Position numbers and translations under genes: made by a program. This document shows, in pieces, positions 1-5,933 of a DNA stretch of 5,933 nucleotides; within the stretch, counting starts at the first letter, position 1, and the number at the start of each line of letters is the position of its first letter. Origin of the DNA: an uncultured Chromatiales bacterium (lineage in GTDB: Bacteria; Pseudomonadota; Gammaproteobacteria; Steroidobacterales; GCA-2729495); NCBI GenBank assembly GCA_913058165.1, contig CAJXQV010000083.1:1-5933 (forward strand), read 5' to 3'. The notes beneath the pieces were generated by a model that did no database searches, was not told the DNA's origin, and saw only the letters and a list, made by a program, of their open reading frames with translations.

Positions 1-26
1 GGCTCGGAGATGTGTATAAGAGACAG
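1..26 (+). other. Nextera Read 2 adapter remnant (artefact)
   Basis: Positions 1-7 (GGCTCGG) followed by the 19-bp Tn5 mosaic end at 8-26 (AGATGTGTATAAGAGACAG) match the last 26 bases of the Illumina Nextera Read 2 transposase adapter. Native sequence starts at 27, in the middle of murF. This is library-preparation sequence that was not trimmed, so the left edge is a tagmentation or assembly edge and not a natural junction. Confidence 0.98.
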
Positions 27-923
27 CACCGATGCCGCTGCAGCTGCCAAAGCATTCAATACATTATGCCGACCTGCCATTGGCAAGCTCAAAGGCACAT
101 CACCCAATGGTGAATGCAATTCAAAACGCAGTTCAGGCGCATCCGGATCTTCTTCAATCTTGGTCGCAAAGAAATCGGCAGCGCTGCTCTGACCAAATGA
201 CAACTGCGCCACATGCCCGCAACGCTCACGCCAGCAGTCATAAAACGCATCATCATGATTCAACACGGCAATGCCATGCTCCGGCAAAGCACTAAAGAGC
301 TCACCTTTGGCATTGGCAACACCGGCGAGACTGCCAAAGCCCTCCAGATGTGCAGCAGCAGCGTTTGTCACAATACCCACCTGCGGTGCTGCAACGGATG
401 CAAGATACTTAATTTCGCCGGCAGCACTGGCGCCCATTTCGAACACGGCAATCTCATGCCGCTCGCGCAACTGCAATACAGTTAAAGGCAGACCGATGTC
501 GTTATTCAGGTTCCCTTTCGTCGCCAACACCGCATCATCCGAACCAGTGCTTGCGCGCATAATGGCCGCAACCATTTCTTTAACCGTGGTTTTACCATTA
601 CTGCCGGTTACACCAACAGCAGGAATGTTATAACGGCGACGCCAGGCCTTAGCGTAATCACCCAATGCAAGACGGGTATCCGCCACCTCAACCTGAGCAA
701 TATCCGCAGCAACATGGTGCTCAACTACCGCACCGACAGCACCCTGCTCGGCCGCCTGAGCGACAAAATCCGAGGCGTCAAAACGATCACCCTTCAAGGC
801 AAACAACAACTCACCGGCCTGCAAAGTACGGGTATCGGTAGACACCGCAGAAAAGTCAGCATCAACACCAACCAAACGACCATCAACAGCAAGCGCGACA
901 GCAGCTAAAGAATCAAGGCTCAT
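27..923 (-). CDS. murF: UDP-N-acetylmuramoyl-tripeptide--D-alanyl-D-alanine ligase MurF, C-terminus missing
   Basis: Cytoplasmic ATP-dependent Mur ligase that adds D-Ala-D-Ala to UDP-MurNAc-tripeptide, the last cytoplasmic peptide-building step of peptidoglycan synthesis. I translated 299 codons from ATG at 923. Visible motifs: an N-terminal DTR at 30-32 in the UDP-binding region, the ATP P-loop GVTGSNGKTT at 104-113, NLNNDIG at 138-144, FEMGAS at 161-166, AHLEGFGSLAGV at 191-202, the probable carbamylated lysine K206 in NAKGEL, and GRHNVLNALAA from 284. These match E. coli MurF (about 450 residues), so roughly the last third, mainly the C-terminal ligase domain, is lost at the left edge. The start overlaps the murE stop (ATGA, 920-923), and AGAGG at 931-935 sits 7 nt upstream. 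The frame stays open into the adapter, so any residues past V299 (LSLIHIS...) are artefact. The truncation is technical, not a pseudogene. Confidence 0.96.
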
Positions 924-2404
924 GCCGCCGCCTCTAAAGCTCGCGATGCGACATCTCGATCGGAGAACGGATGCGCCAAGTCGCCCTCAAGCTGATAGCT
1001 TTCAGCACCTTTACCGGCAATGAAAACCACATCGCCATGTGCGGCAGATGCCACAGCCTTGCCAATGGCAGCAGCGCGGTCATGGACCACCTCAGCATGA
1101 GCATCAGCGGAAAAGCCCTGCAAAATATCCGCTACGATTTTCTCAGGACTCTCATGCCGTGGATTATCATCGGTCACTATCGCAAAGTCGGCACAGCGGG
1201 AAACCACTTCAGCCATCTCTGAACGCTTGCCCCGATCGCGATCACCGCCGCAACCAAAAACGCACCAGATAGCGCCACTGCAGTGATCGCGAACAGTTGT
1301 TAGCGCCTTATCCAGAGCATCAGGCGTGTGCGCAAAATCAACAATCACCAGCGGCTGTGAAGCTTCACCGCCGATTAACTCCATACGACCAGCCGGAGCA
1401 CCACATTTAGCCAATGCCCAGATCGCATCATTCAGCGTAATGCCTGAGACCATAAGAATGCCGGCGGCAACCAGCAGGTTTTCAACATTGAACCGGCCCC
1501 ACAGCGACGAATGCAATTCCGCCTCACCGTGCTTATCGGAAAAACGAACATGCAAACCGTCCGCACCTATCGCCAATAACTCTGCATGCAATGATGCTGG
1601 TACAGCGGAATCTGTCGACACTGTTAAAAGATGCACATCCTTGTGCAACAGATCGGCTAATTCCCTGCCAAAGTCATTCGCGACATTAATTACTGCTGAC
1701 TCAAACTTAAACTCGATAAATAAGCGTTGCTTCGCCTCCGCATACGCGGCCATCGTGGCGTGATAATCGAGGTGCTCGCGCGTGAGGTTTGTAAATGCAA
1801 CGGTGCTAAAACGCATACCGTCTACACGACCTTGGTCCAACCCATGCGATGACACTTCCATGGCCACAAACTGGGCACCGGCATCTGCCATGCCCCTTAG
1901 GCGACGGTGAACGCTAATGACGCCCGGAGTGGTTAATGCGGCAGGCACAACACCTGCAGGCATTAAACCGAAACCCAAGGTGCCCATATAGGCAGAGCTC
2001 ACACTCAAGTGCTGCATAGCCTGCGCAAGCAGCCATGCTGTTGTGGTTTTGCCATTTGTGCCGGTAATGCCGGTCACCGACATTGCCGAGGAAGGCATCG
2101 CAAAGAACCGGTCGGCAATCATGCCCAACTGCTCACCCAGCATGTCGACAGGGAAAACGACAACGCCCCGAGGAACTTCCGGCGCGGCAAGGCCCGCCTC
2201 CGGCTCCCATGCAACAGCACCGGCTCCGGCAGCGAGCGCCTCGGGCAAATACTCAAGACCGTGCTGATGCACGCCCCGGCAGGCAATAAATAACCCGCCC
2301 GGCACAACCTGACGACTATCGGATGTCATATCGGGCACATAGCAATCGGGCACATCGGCAACCAGTCCGTCGAACAATGCACTTAGCAGAATACCGGCGC
2401 TCAT
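920..2404 (-). CDS. murE: UDP-N-acetylmuramoyl-L-alanyl-D-glutamate--2,6-diaminopimelate ligase MurE
   Basis: Cytoplasmic Mur ligase that adds meso-diaminopimelate to UDP-MurNAc-L-Ala-D-Glu using ATP. The protein has 494 residues, the usual length for the family. Visible features: SDSR at 28-31 in the N-terminal UDP-binding domain, P-loop GITGTNGKTT at 112-121, EVSSHGLDQGR at 183-193, TNLTREHLDYH at 205-215, a probable carbamylated lysine K225 in YAEAKQRLF, GRFNVENLL at 303-311, GCGGDRDRGKR at 384-394, and DNPR at 413-416. DNPR is the known signature for meso-DAP rather than lysine, so the wall should be the A1-gamma type. The usual GKGHE motif reads GKGAE at 464-468: the histidine is replaced, while the glutamate that contacts DAP is kept. 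The start overlaps the ftsI stop (ATGA, 2401-2404) and has a perfect GGAGG at 2412-2416 with a 7-nt spacer. The stop overlaps the murF start. Confidence 0.98.
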   Translation of the reverse strand: MSAGILLSALFDGLVADVPDCYVPDMTSDSRQVVPGGLFIACRGVHQHGLEYLPEALAAGAGAVAWEPEAGLAAPEVPRGVVVFPVDMLGEQLGMIADRFFAMPSSAMSVTGITGTNGKTTTAWLLAQAMQHLSVSSAYMGTLGFGLMPAGVVPAALTTPGVISVHRRLRGMADAGAQFVAMEVSSHGLDQGRVDGMRFSTVAFTNLTREHLDYHATMAAYAEAKQRLFIEFKFESAVINVANDFGRELADLLHKDVHLLTVSTDSAVPASLHAELLAIGADGLHVRFSDKHGEAELHSSLWGRFNVENLLVAAGILMVSGITLNDAIWALAKCGAPAGRMELIGGEASQPLVIVDFAHTPDALDKALTTVRDHCSGAIWCVFGCGGDRDRGKRSEMAEVVSRCADFAIVTDDNPRHESPEKIVADILQGFSADAHAEVVHDRAAAIGKAVASAAHGDVVFIAGKGAESYQLEGDLAHPFSDRDVASRALEAAA

Positions 2405-4170
2405 CGTCCCGCCTCCGCCAGACGCAATGCTTCGCGCTTGCTGCCCTGCACGTTGTCAGGCGCTACCGCTAAAATTCGCAGCGAGCCCGACGCAATACTT
2501 GAGAACACAGGTGCCGCAACCTGACCACCGTAGTACTCACCCGCATTCGGCTCATCGACGACAACCACAATCGCAAGGCGCGGCTTACTGGCCGGAGCGA
2601 GCCCGGCAAATACTGCGGCATAACGATTCTCGGCATAACCACCGTTAGCCGCTTTTCTACTGGTGCCGGTTTTACCAGCAATCCGATAACCCGCAATTGC
2701 GGCTTGGGTTCCGGTACCTCCGGTTTGCACAACACTCTCCATCATGCGCAAAACTGAATCGGCGGTATCAGGCTTAACAATGCGGCGGGCAATTGGATCC
2801 TGCTCAATCTTTAATAGCGACACCGGATACTGCAATCCTTTTGCGCCCAATACAGCGTAGGCTTGCGCCAACTGCAACGGCGTCATGGACAAACCATAGC
2901 CATAAGCCAATGTTGCCTGACTGATATCCCGCCAGTTTGCATAGTTACTGAGCAGCCCAGCCGACTCGCCAGGAAAACCACTCGCCGTAGACTGTCCCAA
3001 ACCAAAACGCTTCAGCACTGTCCATAGATACTCGGGGTCCATAGACATTGCAATTTTTGTTGCGCCGACGTTACTGGATTTCTGCAATACGGTCTGTAAA
3101 TTAATGCGGCCAAGATTACGCTTATCGACAATCTTCTTGGAACCAATATTCACATAGCCTGGAGAGGTGTCGATATAGGAGTTTTCGCGGTACTTGCCGC
3201 TCTCAAGCGCCGCCGCCACAACCAATGGCTTTAATGCAGAACCCGGCTCAAGAATGTCGGTAATAGCCCGATTGCGATAACGGCTAGCAGAAAAACTCGA
3301 CCGGTTATTCGGGTTGTAGCTGGGCTGATTAACCATGGCCAGCACTTCGCCGGTATTCACATCGATCACTACAGCAGAGCCCGACTTCGCACGATGCTCA
3401 TTCACTGCAGACTGCAGCGCACGATATGCAAAATACTGCATCCGCAAGTCGATACTGGTGATCACGTTCTGCCCATGCACCGGAGTCTGGACACTTTCGA
3501 CATCTTCAACTGTTCGGCCTAACCTGTCCTTCAACACCTTTTTGCTACCGGACTTGCCCGCCAGCTTGTGATCGAAAGCCAACTCAAGACCTTCCTGGCC
3601 ATCGTCATCGATATTGGTAAAGCCCAACAGATGCCCGATCACTTCGCCCGCAGGATAATAGCGGCGGTACTCACGCTGCGAATACACACCGGCGATACCC
3701 GCATCAATAATTCTGGCCGCATCACTCGGGTTCATGTGACGCTTCAGCCACAAGAACTGCTTAGCAGAGCTACGACTCACCTTCTCATTCAAGCTTGAAC
3801 TGTTCATGTCGAGCAACTTCGCCAGCGCGAGAATCTGCTCAGGGGCAGCAACCAATACACCCGGATTTACCCAAATACTATCGACCGGCGTACTGACCGC
3901 CAGCACCTCGCCGTTGCGATCGGTTACCGTACCGCGGTGCGCTGAAATTTTGACAGAACGAATATGCCGGGCATCGGCCTGACGCTCGAGAAAAGCCTCA
4001 TCAACTACCTGCAGATACACTGCACGTGCAAACAGGCCTGTGGCCCCAAGTGCCAGACAAAACACAGCAAAGTAAGCCCGCCCATTAAACCTGGGCCGAT
4101 CTTCATTAACGATGCTACTGCGCTTAACCGGCTTGCGCTTCGACGACTGTTTTTTCACAGTCTTTCTCAT
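2401..4170 (-). CDS. ftsI: Septal peptidoglycan D,D-transpeptidase FtsI (PBP3)
   Basis: Class B penicillin-binding protein that cross-links septal peptidoglycan in the periplasm, working with FtsW and activated through FtsQLB and FtsN. It has 589 residues, almost the same as E. coli FtsI (588). Domains in order: a Lys/Arg-rich cytoplasmic tail (1-31), one transmembrane helix (about 32-54), a dimerisation/pedestal domain opening with RGTVTDRNGEVLA (79-91), and a transpeptidase domain from about 235. The three catalytic motifs are present: SALK at 311-314 (nucleophile Ser311), SSN at 365-367 and KTG at 500-502. The SxxK tetrad is SALK, where E. coli and Pseudomonas have STVK. The start overlaps the ftsL stop (ATGA, 4167-4170). 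Only a weak GGTG-like Shine-Dalgarno lies upstream, so translation probably depends on coupling to ftsL. The stop overlaps the murE start. It is the expected target of PBP3-selective beta-lactams. Confidence 0.98.
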   Translation of the reverse strand: MRKTVKKQSSKRKPVKRSSIVNEDRPRFNGRAYFAVFCLALGATGLFARAVYLQVVDEAFLERQADARHIRSVKISAHRGTVTDRNGEVLAVSTPVDSIWVNPGVLVAAPEQILALAKLLDMNSSSLNEKVSRSSAKQFLWLKRHMNPSDAARIIDAGIAGVYSQREYRRYYPAGEVIGHLLGFTNIDDDGQEGLELAFDHKLAGKSGSKKVLKDRLGRTVEDVESVQTPVHGQNVITSIDLRMQYFAYRALQSAVNEHRAKSGSAVVIDVNTGEVLAMVNQPSYNPNNRSSFSASRYRNRAITDILEPGSALKPLVVAAALESGKYRENSYIDTSPGYVNIGSKKIVDKRNLGRINLQTVLQKSSNVGATKIAMSMDPEYLWTVLKRFGLGQSTASGFPGESAGLLSNYANWRDISQATLAYGYGLSMTPLQLAQAYAVLGAKGLQYPVSLLKIEQDPIARRIVKPDTADSVLRMMESVVQTGGTGTQAAIAGYRIAGKTGTSRKAANGGYAENRYAAVFAGLAPASKPRLAIVVVVDEPNAGEYYGGQVAAPVFSSIASGSLRILAVAPDNVQGSKREALRLAEAGR

Positions 4171-4445
4171 TGCCGCACCAAACGGATATCGGCAGGGTTA
4201 GGCGAACGCATTTTCATTTGCTGACGTGCCAGACGCTCTACACGGGCATGCGCTGACCAGGTGCTTTGCTCAATCTGTAAACGCCCCCAGTTAACCTGCA
4301 TTTCATCGCGAGCCGAGGTGAGTTGCTGAAGCTCAACAAATAGTTTTCGCGACTGATGCTTACTATGAACACACGCAATAGCTGAAATCATTACCGCCAA
4401 CCCGAGAACAGCCGACATCATGATGAGGCGCGGTGACTCACCCAT
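4167..4445 (-). CDS. ftsL: Cell division protein FtsL
   Basis: Small bitopic inner-membrane protein of the FtsQLB complex, which helps activate FtsWI at the septum. From ATG at 4445 it has 92 residues. Numbering from the upstream GTG (93 residues), there is a very short cytoplasmic N-terminus, one hydrophobic helix at about 8-27, a periplasmic coiled coil with a hydrophobic repeat at about 35-65, and the conserved FtsL-like end QSTWSAHARVERLARQQMKM at 61-80. E. coli FtsL has 121 residues with a longer cytoplasmic part; Pseudomonas-type FtsL is about this short. The start could be GTG at 4448 or the adjacent ATG at 4445. AGAGG at 4453-4457 lies 7 nt from the ATG but only 4 nt from the GTG, so I chose the ATG. 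It shares one base with the rsmH stop (TGATG) and overlaps ftsI at ATGA. Position between rsmH and ftsI supports the call. Confidence 0.93.
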   Translation of the reverse strand: MGESPRLIMMSAVLGLAVMISAIACVHSKHQSRKLFVELQQLTSARDEMQVNWGRLQIEQSTWSAHARVERLARQQMKMRSPNPADIRLVRQ

Positions 4446-5371
4446 CACAAAACCTCTGAGACGCGTAAAACTGCGCTTCGCGCTCGCGGATTAACCGCAA
4501 GCTCGGCATCGCCCGCCTTAATCGCGCCATTGATTAGCTGCAATACTGGACGTGCCGATTCAGGCACCACCGGCAAGCGTGATAATGCAGGATCAACCCG
4601 GGAGTGATCACGCATAAATCGCTTAACCATGCGATCTTCGAGCGAGTGAAAACTAACAATGCACAGTCGTGCGCCTTTATTTAGCGAACCCACAGTGGCG
4701 TCCAGCGCCTGACGCAACTGCCCCAACTCATCGTTTAGATGAATACGGATTGCCTGGAAGGTTTTGGTTGCAGGGTGCTTGCCCTTGCCGTAACGCGGTA
4801 CGGCCTTCTCAATAAGACCCGCTAACTCTGCGGTGGTGGTAATACGTTGCTCGTCGCGTGCGGCACAAATGGCCTTCGCAATCCGCCGAGCATTCTGATC
4901 TTCGCCCAAACGGGAAATGACACGCGCAATATCACCGAAGCCTGCGGAATTAACCCAAACTTCAGCAGTCTGTGGCGCCGTGGTATCCATGCGCATGTCG
5001 AGCGGACCGTCTGCCTGAAAACTAAAACCACGCTCAGGGGTATCCAGCTGCGGCGATGACACTCCCAGATCCAAAAGGATTCCATCAATCTGACCAAAGA
5101 TCCCATGCTGCATCAGAATCTCTTGCAACCCCCCAAAACCTGCATGCTCTGCAATAACCCGCGGATCGGCCTTCGCCAACTCTTCCGCCACCCGTATAGC
5201 TTCCAAATCTTTATCTATAACCAGCAACCGACCATCCGGCCCCAGCTTTTCTAATATTTTTCGGGCGTGACCGCCGCGACCAAAAGTGCCGTCGACATAA
5301 CAACCGTCAGCGCGCACCTGCAGATGTTCCAGGACTTCATTTAATAACACCGGAACATGTAATTCCTGCAT
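4445..5371 (-). CDS. rsmH: 16S rRNA (cytosine-1402-N4)-methyltransferase RsmH (MraW)
   Basis: SAM-dependent methyltransferase that N4-methylates C1402 of 16S rRNA near the ribosomal P site. It has 308 residues, typical for the family (E. coli 313). The N-terminus HVPVLLNEVLEHL fixes the start. Visible motifs: SAM-binding DGTFGRGGHA at 27-36, LDLGVSSPQLD at 100-110, GFSFQADGPLDMRMD at 115-129, a helical substrate-recognition region around 135-200, FQAIRIHLNDEL at 205-216, SFHSLEDRMVK at 240-250 and the C-terminal NPRARSAVLR at 294-303. An AAGGAAG Shine-Dalgarno at 5383-5389 lies 11 nt upstream of the ATG. It is separated from mraZ by 52 nt, and its TGA shares one base with the ftsL ATG. The link to division is mainly one of conserved neighbourhood; the enzyme itself acts on the ribosome. 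Confidence 0.98.
   Translation of the reverse strand: MQELHVPVLLNEVLEHLQVRADGCYVDGTFGRGGHARKILEKLGPDGRLLVIDKDLEAIRVAEELAKADPRVIAEHAGFGGLQEILMQHGIFGQIDGILLDLGVSSPQLDTPERGFSFQADGPLDMRMDTTAPQTAEVWVNSAGFGDIARVISRLGEDQNARRIAKAICAARDEQRITTTAELAGLIEKAVPRYGKGKHPATKTFQAIRIHLNDELGQLRQALDATVGSLNKGARLCIVSFHSLEDRMVKRFMRDHSRVDPALSRLPVVPESARPVLQLINGAIKAGDAELAVNPRARSAVLRVSEVL
4453..4457 (-). promoter_or_regulatory. Ribosome binding site of ftsL
   Basis: AGAGG on the minus strand, inside the last codons of rsmH. The spacer is 7 nt to the ATG at 4445 and 4 nt to the GTG at 4448. This favours the ATG as the ftsL start. The same AGAGG with a 7-nt spacer precedes murF (931-935), and GGAGG with a 7-nt spacer precedes murE (2412-2416). 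Confidence 0.7.
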
Positions 5372-5423
5372 GGTCTTTACAGCTTCCTTACCCAGACCGG
5401 CATCACGCCAATCTAAACCACAA

Positions 5424-5876
5424 CTAGATCAACAGCGACTCAAGCTCTTCAGGCAAGTCGCCAGCTGTTGCATCATCTCCGAGATACCCGTCAACCTTGG
5501 TGTTCCAACGCGACTCATCCCAAAGCTCAAACTTTGCTCCCTGACCCAACAACATTGCCTGCTTGTCGAGACCCGCAAACTCTCGCAACTCGCGCGGAAT
5601 GAGGATCCGGCCATGCCCATCCATTTGCTGTTCGGATGCATGGCCCACCATCAAACGCTGCAGACGTCGATTGGCCGGTTTTGTACCCGGCAACCGCATC
5701 AGGCGGCGCTCAAGGTCTTCCCAATCGGGCTGGGGATAGATCAGCAGGCAATAGTCGAGATCTACCGTGCAAACCACACGGCCTTCAGAGCGCTCGTTGA
5801 TCTCGTCGCGATAACGCGCCGGGATCGCCATGCGGCCCTTAGCATCCAGACTGATTTTGGTTGCGCCTCTAAGCAT
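5424..5876 (-). CDS. mraZ: Transcriptional regulator MraZ
   Basis: DNA-binding protein with two tandem SpoVT/AbrB-like (swapped-hairpin) repeats, conserved as the first gene of dcw clusters. In E. coli it represses its own operon by binding direct repeats in the mraZ promoter. It has 150 residues (E. coli 152). Both repeat signatures are visible: DAKGRMAIPARYR at 11-23 and DGHGRILIPRELR at 86-98. VCTVDLDYCLLIYP at 35-48 and GHASEQQMDGHGR at 78-90 are also strongly E. coli-like. The start MLRGAT matches the family's usual MFRGAT, so the gene appears complete. Only 8 native bases (5877-5884) remain upstream, so its promoter, operator repeats and most of its ribosome binding site are outside the window. 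The first in-frame stop upstream lies in adapter sequence, so the start rests on homology alone. It ends in TAG, 52 nt before rsmH. Confidence 0.97.
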   Translation of the reverse strand: MLRGATKISLDAKGRMAIPARYRDEINERSEGRVVCTVDLDYCLLIYPQPDWEDLERRLMRLPGTKPANRRLQRLMVGHASEQQMDGHGRILIPRELREFAGLDKQAMLLGQGAKFELWDESRWNTKVDGYLGDDATAGDLPEELESLLI

Positions 5877-5884
5877 TCTCAGAA

Positions 5885-5917
5885 CTGTCTCTTATACACA
5901 TCTGACGCTGCCGACGA
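5885..5917 (-). other. Nextera Read 1 adapter, reverse complement (artefact)
   Basis: CTGTCTCTTATACACATCT at 5885-5903 is the reverse complement of the 19-bp Tn5 mosaic end. GACGCTGCCGACGA at 5904-5917 completes the reverse complement of the 33-nt Nextera Read 1 transposase adapter. Native sequence ends at 5884, 8 bases upstream of mraZ. Confidence 0.98.
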
Positions 5918-5933
5918 TCTACTCTGTGTAGAT
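5918..5933 (-). other. i5 index and start of P5 flank (artefact)
   Basis: Directly after the Read 1 adapter come TCTACTCT (5918-5925) and GTGTAGAT (5926-5933). GTGTAGAT is the beginning of the reverse-complemented P5 flank that follows the index in Nextera libraries. The 8-mer between is therefore the i5 index, AGAGTAGA when reverse complemented, which I recall as Illumina S504/N504. Confidence 0.93.

Noticed and set aside
1326..1763. A 145-codon plus-strand open frame, and a 120-codon one at 271-633.
   Set aside because: They lie wholly antisense to murE and murF, show no recognisable motif, and their composition is what the opposite strand of a coding frame would give. They are treated as shadows.
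2119..2307. Minus-strand frames of 60-95 codons inside murE, ftsI, rsmH and mraZ (for example 2119-2307, 2469-2735, 4822-5106 and 5429-5641).
   Set aside because: Each lies in an alternative frame within a gene whose main frame has full-length family motifs, and none has a recognisable domain of its own.
3949..3985. A TTGACA-like -35 box on the plus strand inside ftsI.
   Set aside because: No matching -10 box lies at suitable spacing, it faces against the operon, and no plus-strand gene follows.
5372..5423. Possible terminator or internal promoter in the mraZ-rsmH gap.
   Set aside because: The 52 nt contain no GC-rich hairpin followed by a T run and no clear -35/-10 pair. Only the weak 5-bp inverted repeat is present.
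1..5933. The perfect 19-bp inverted repeats at 8-26 and 5885-5903 could be read as terminal inverted repeats of a transposon carrying dcw genes.
   Set aside because: They are the engineered Tn5 mosaic end, flanked by Nextera adapter, index and P5 bases. There is no transposase, and the interior is an ordinary dcw cluster.
5877..5933. MraZ operator repeats or the mraZ promoter upstream of the first gene.
   Set aside because: Only 8 native bases precede the mraZ start; everything beyond 5884 is adapter, so no regulatory site can be assessed.

Overview
The native DNA (about positions 27-5884) is the start of a division and cell wall (dcw) gene cluster. All genes lie on the minus strand, so they are transcribed from right to left: mraZ, rsmH (mraW), ftsL, ftsI, murE, then a murF cut off at the left edge. 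This gene order, the close resemblance of MraZ, FtsI and MurF to their E. coli counterparts, the FtsL with a short N-terminus, and a MurE carrying the meso-diaminopimelate signature DNPR point to a Gram-negative gammaproteobacterium. GC looks slightly above half by eye. I cannot place it to genus.

Both ends are not biological. Positions 1-26 are the end of the Illumina Nextera Read 2 adapter. Positions 5885-5933 are the reverse complement of the Nextera Read 1 adapter, followed by an 8-nt i5 index and the beginning of the P5 flank. The 19-bp Tn5 mosaic ends form a perfect inverted pair around the window. They are library sequence, not a transposon.

Layout in transcription order: mraZ (5876-5424, complete, but only 8 native bases lie upstream), a 52-nt gap, rsmH (5371-4445), ftsL (4445-4167), ftsI (4170-2401), murE (2404-920) and murF (923-27, first 299 codons). 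From rsmH to murF every gene touches or overlaps the next: one shared base at TGATG, then three ATGA overlaps. This is a tight polycistronic unit with likely translational coupling.

The genes form one programme. MraZ is the cluster's DNA-binding regulator and RsmH methylates 16S rRNA. FtsL and FtsI are septal divisome components, FtsI being the septal transpeptidase. MurE and MurF add meso-DAP and D-Ala-D-Ala to the UDP-MurNAc peptide that supplies that synthesis. No intergenic stretch exceeds 52 bases, and I see no RNA gene, CRISPR array, mobile element, terminator or convincing promoter. I found no undescribed system. The points worth a second look are the adapter ends and their artefact ORFs, a GKGAE variant of the MurE GKGHE motif, an SALK catalytic tetrad in FtsI, and the ribosome-binding-site pattern along the operon.
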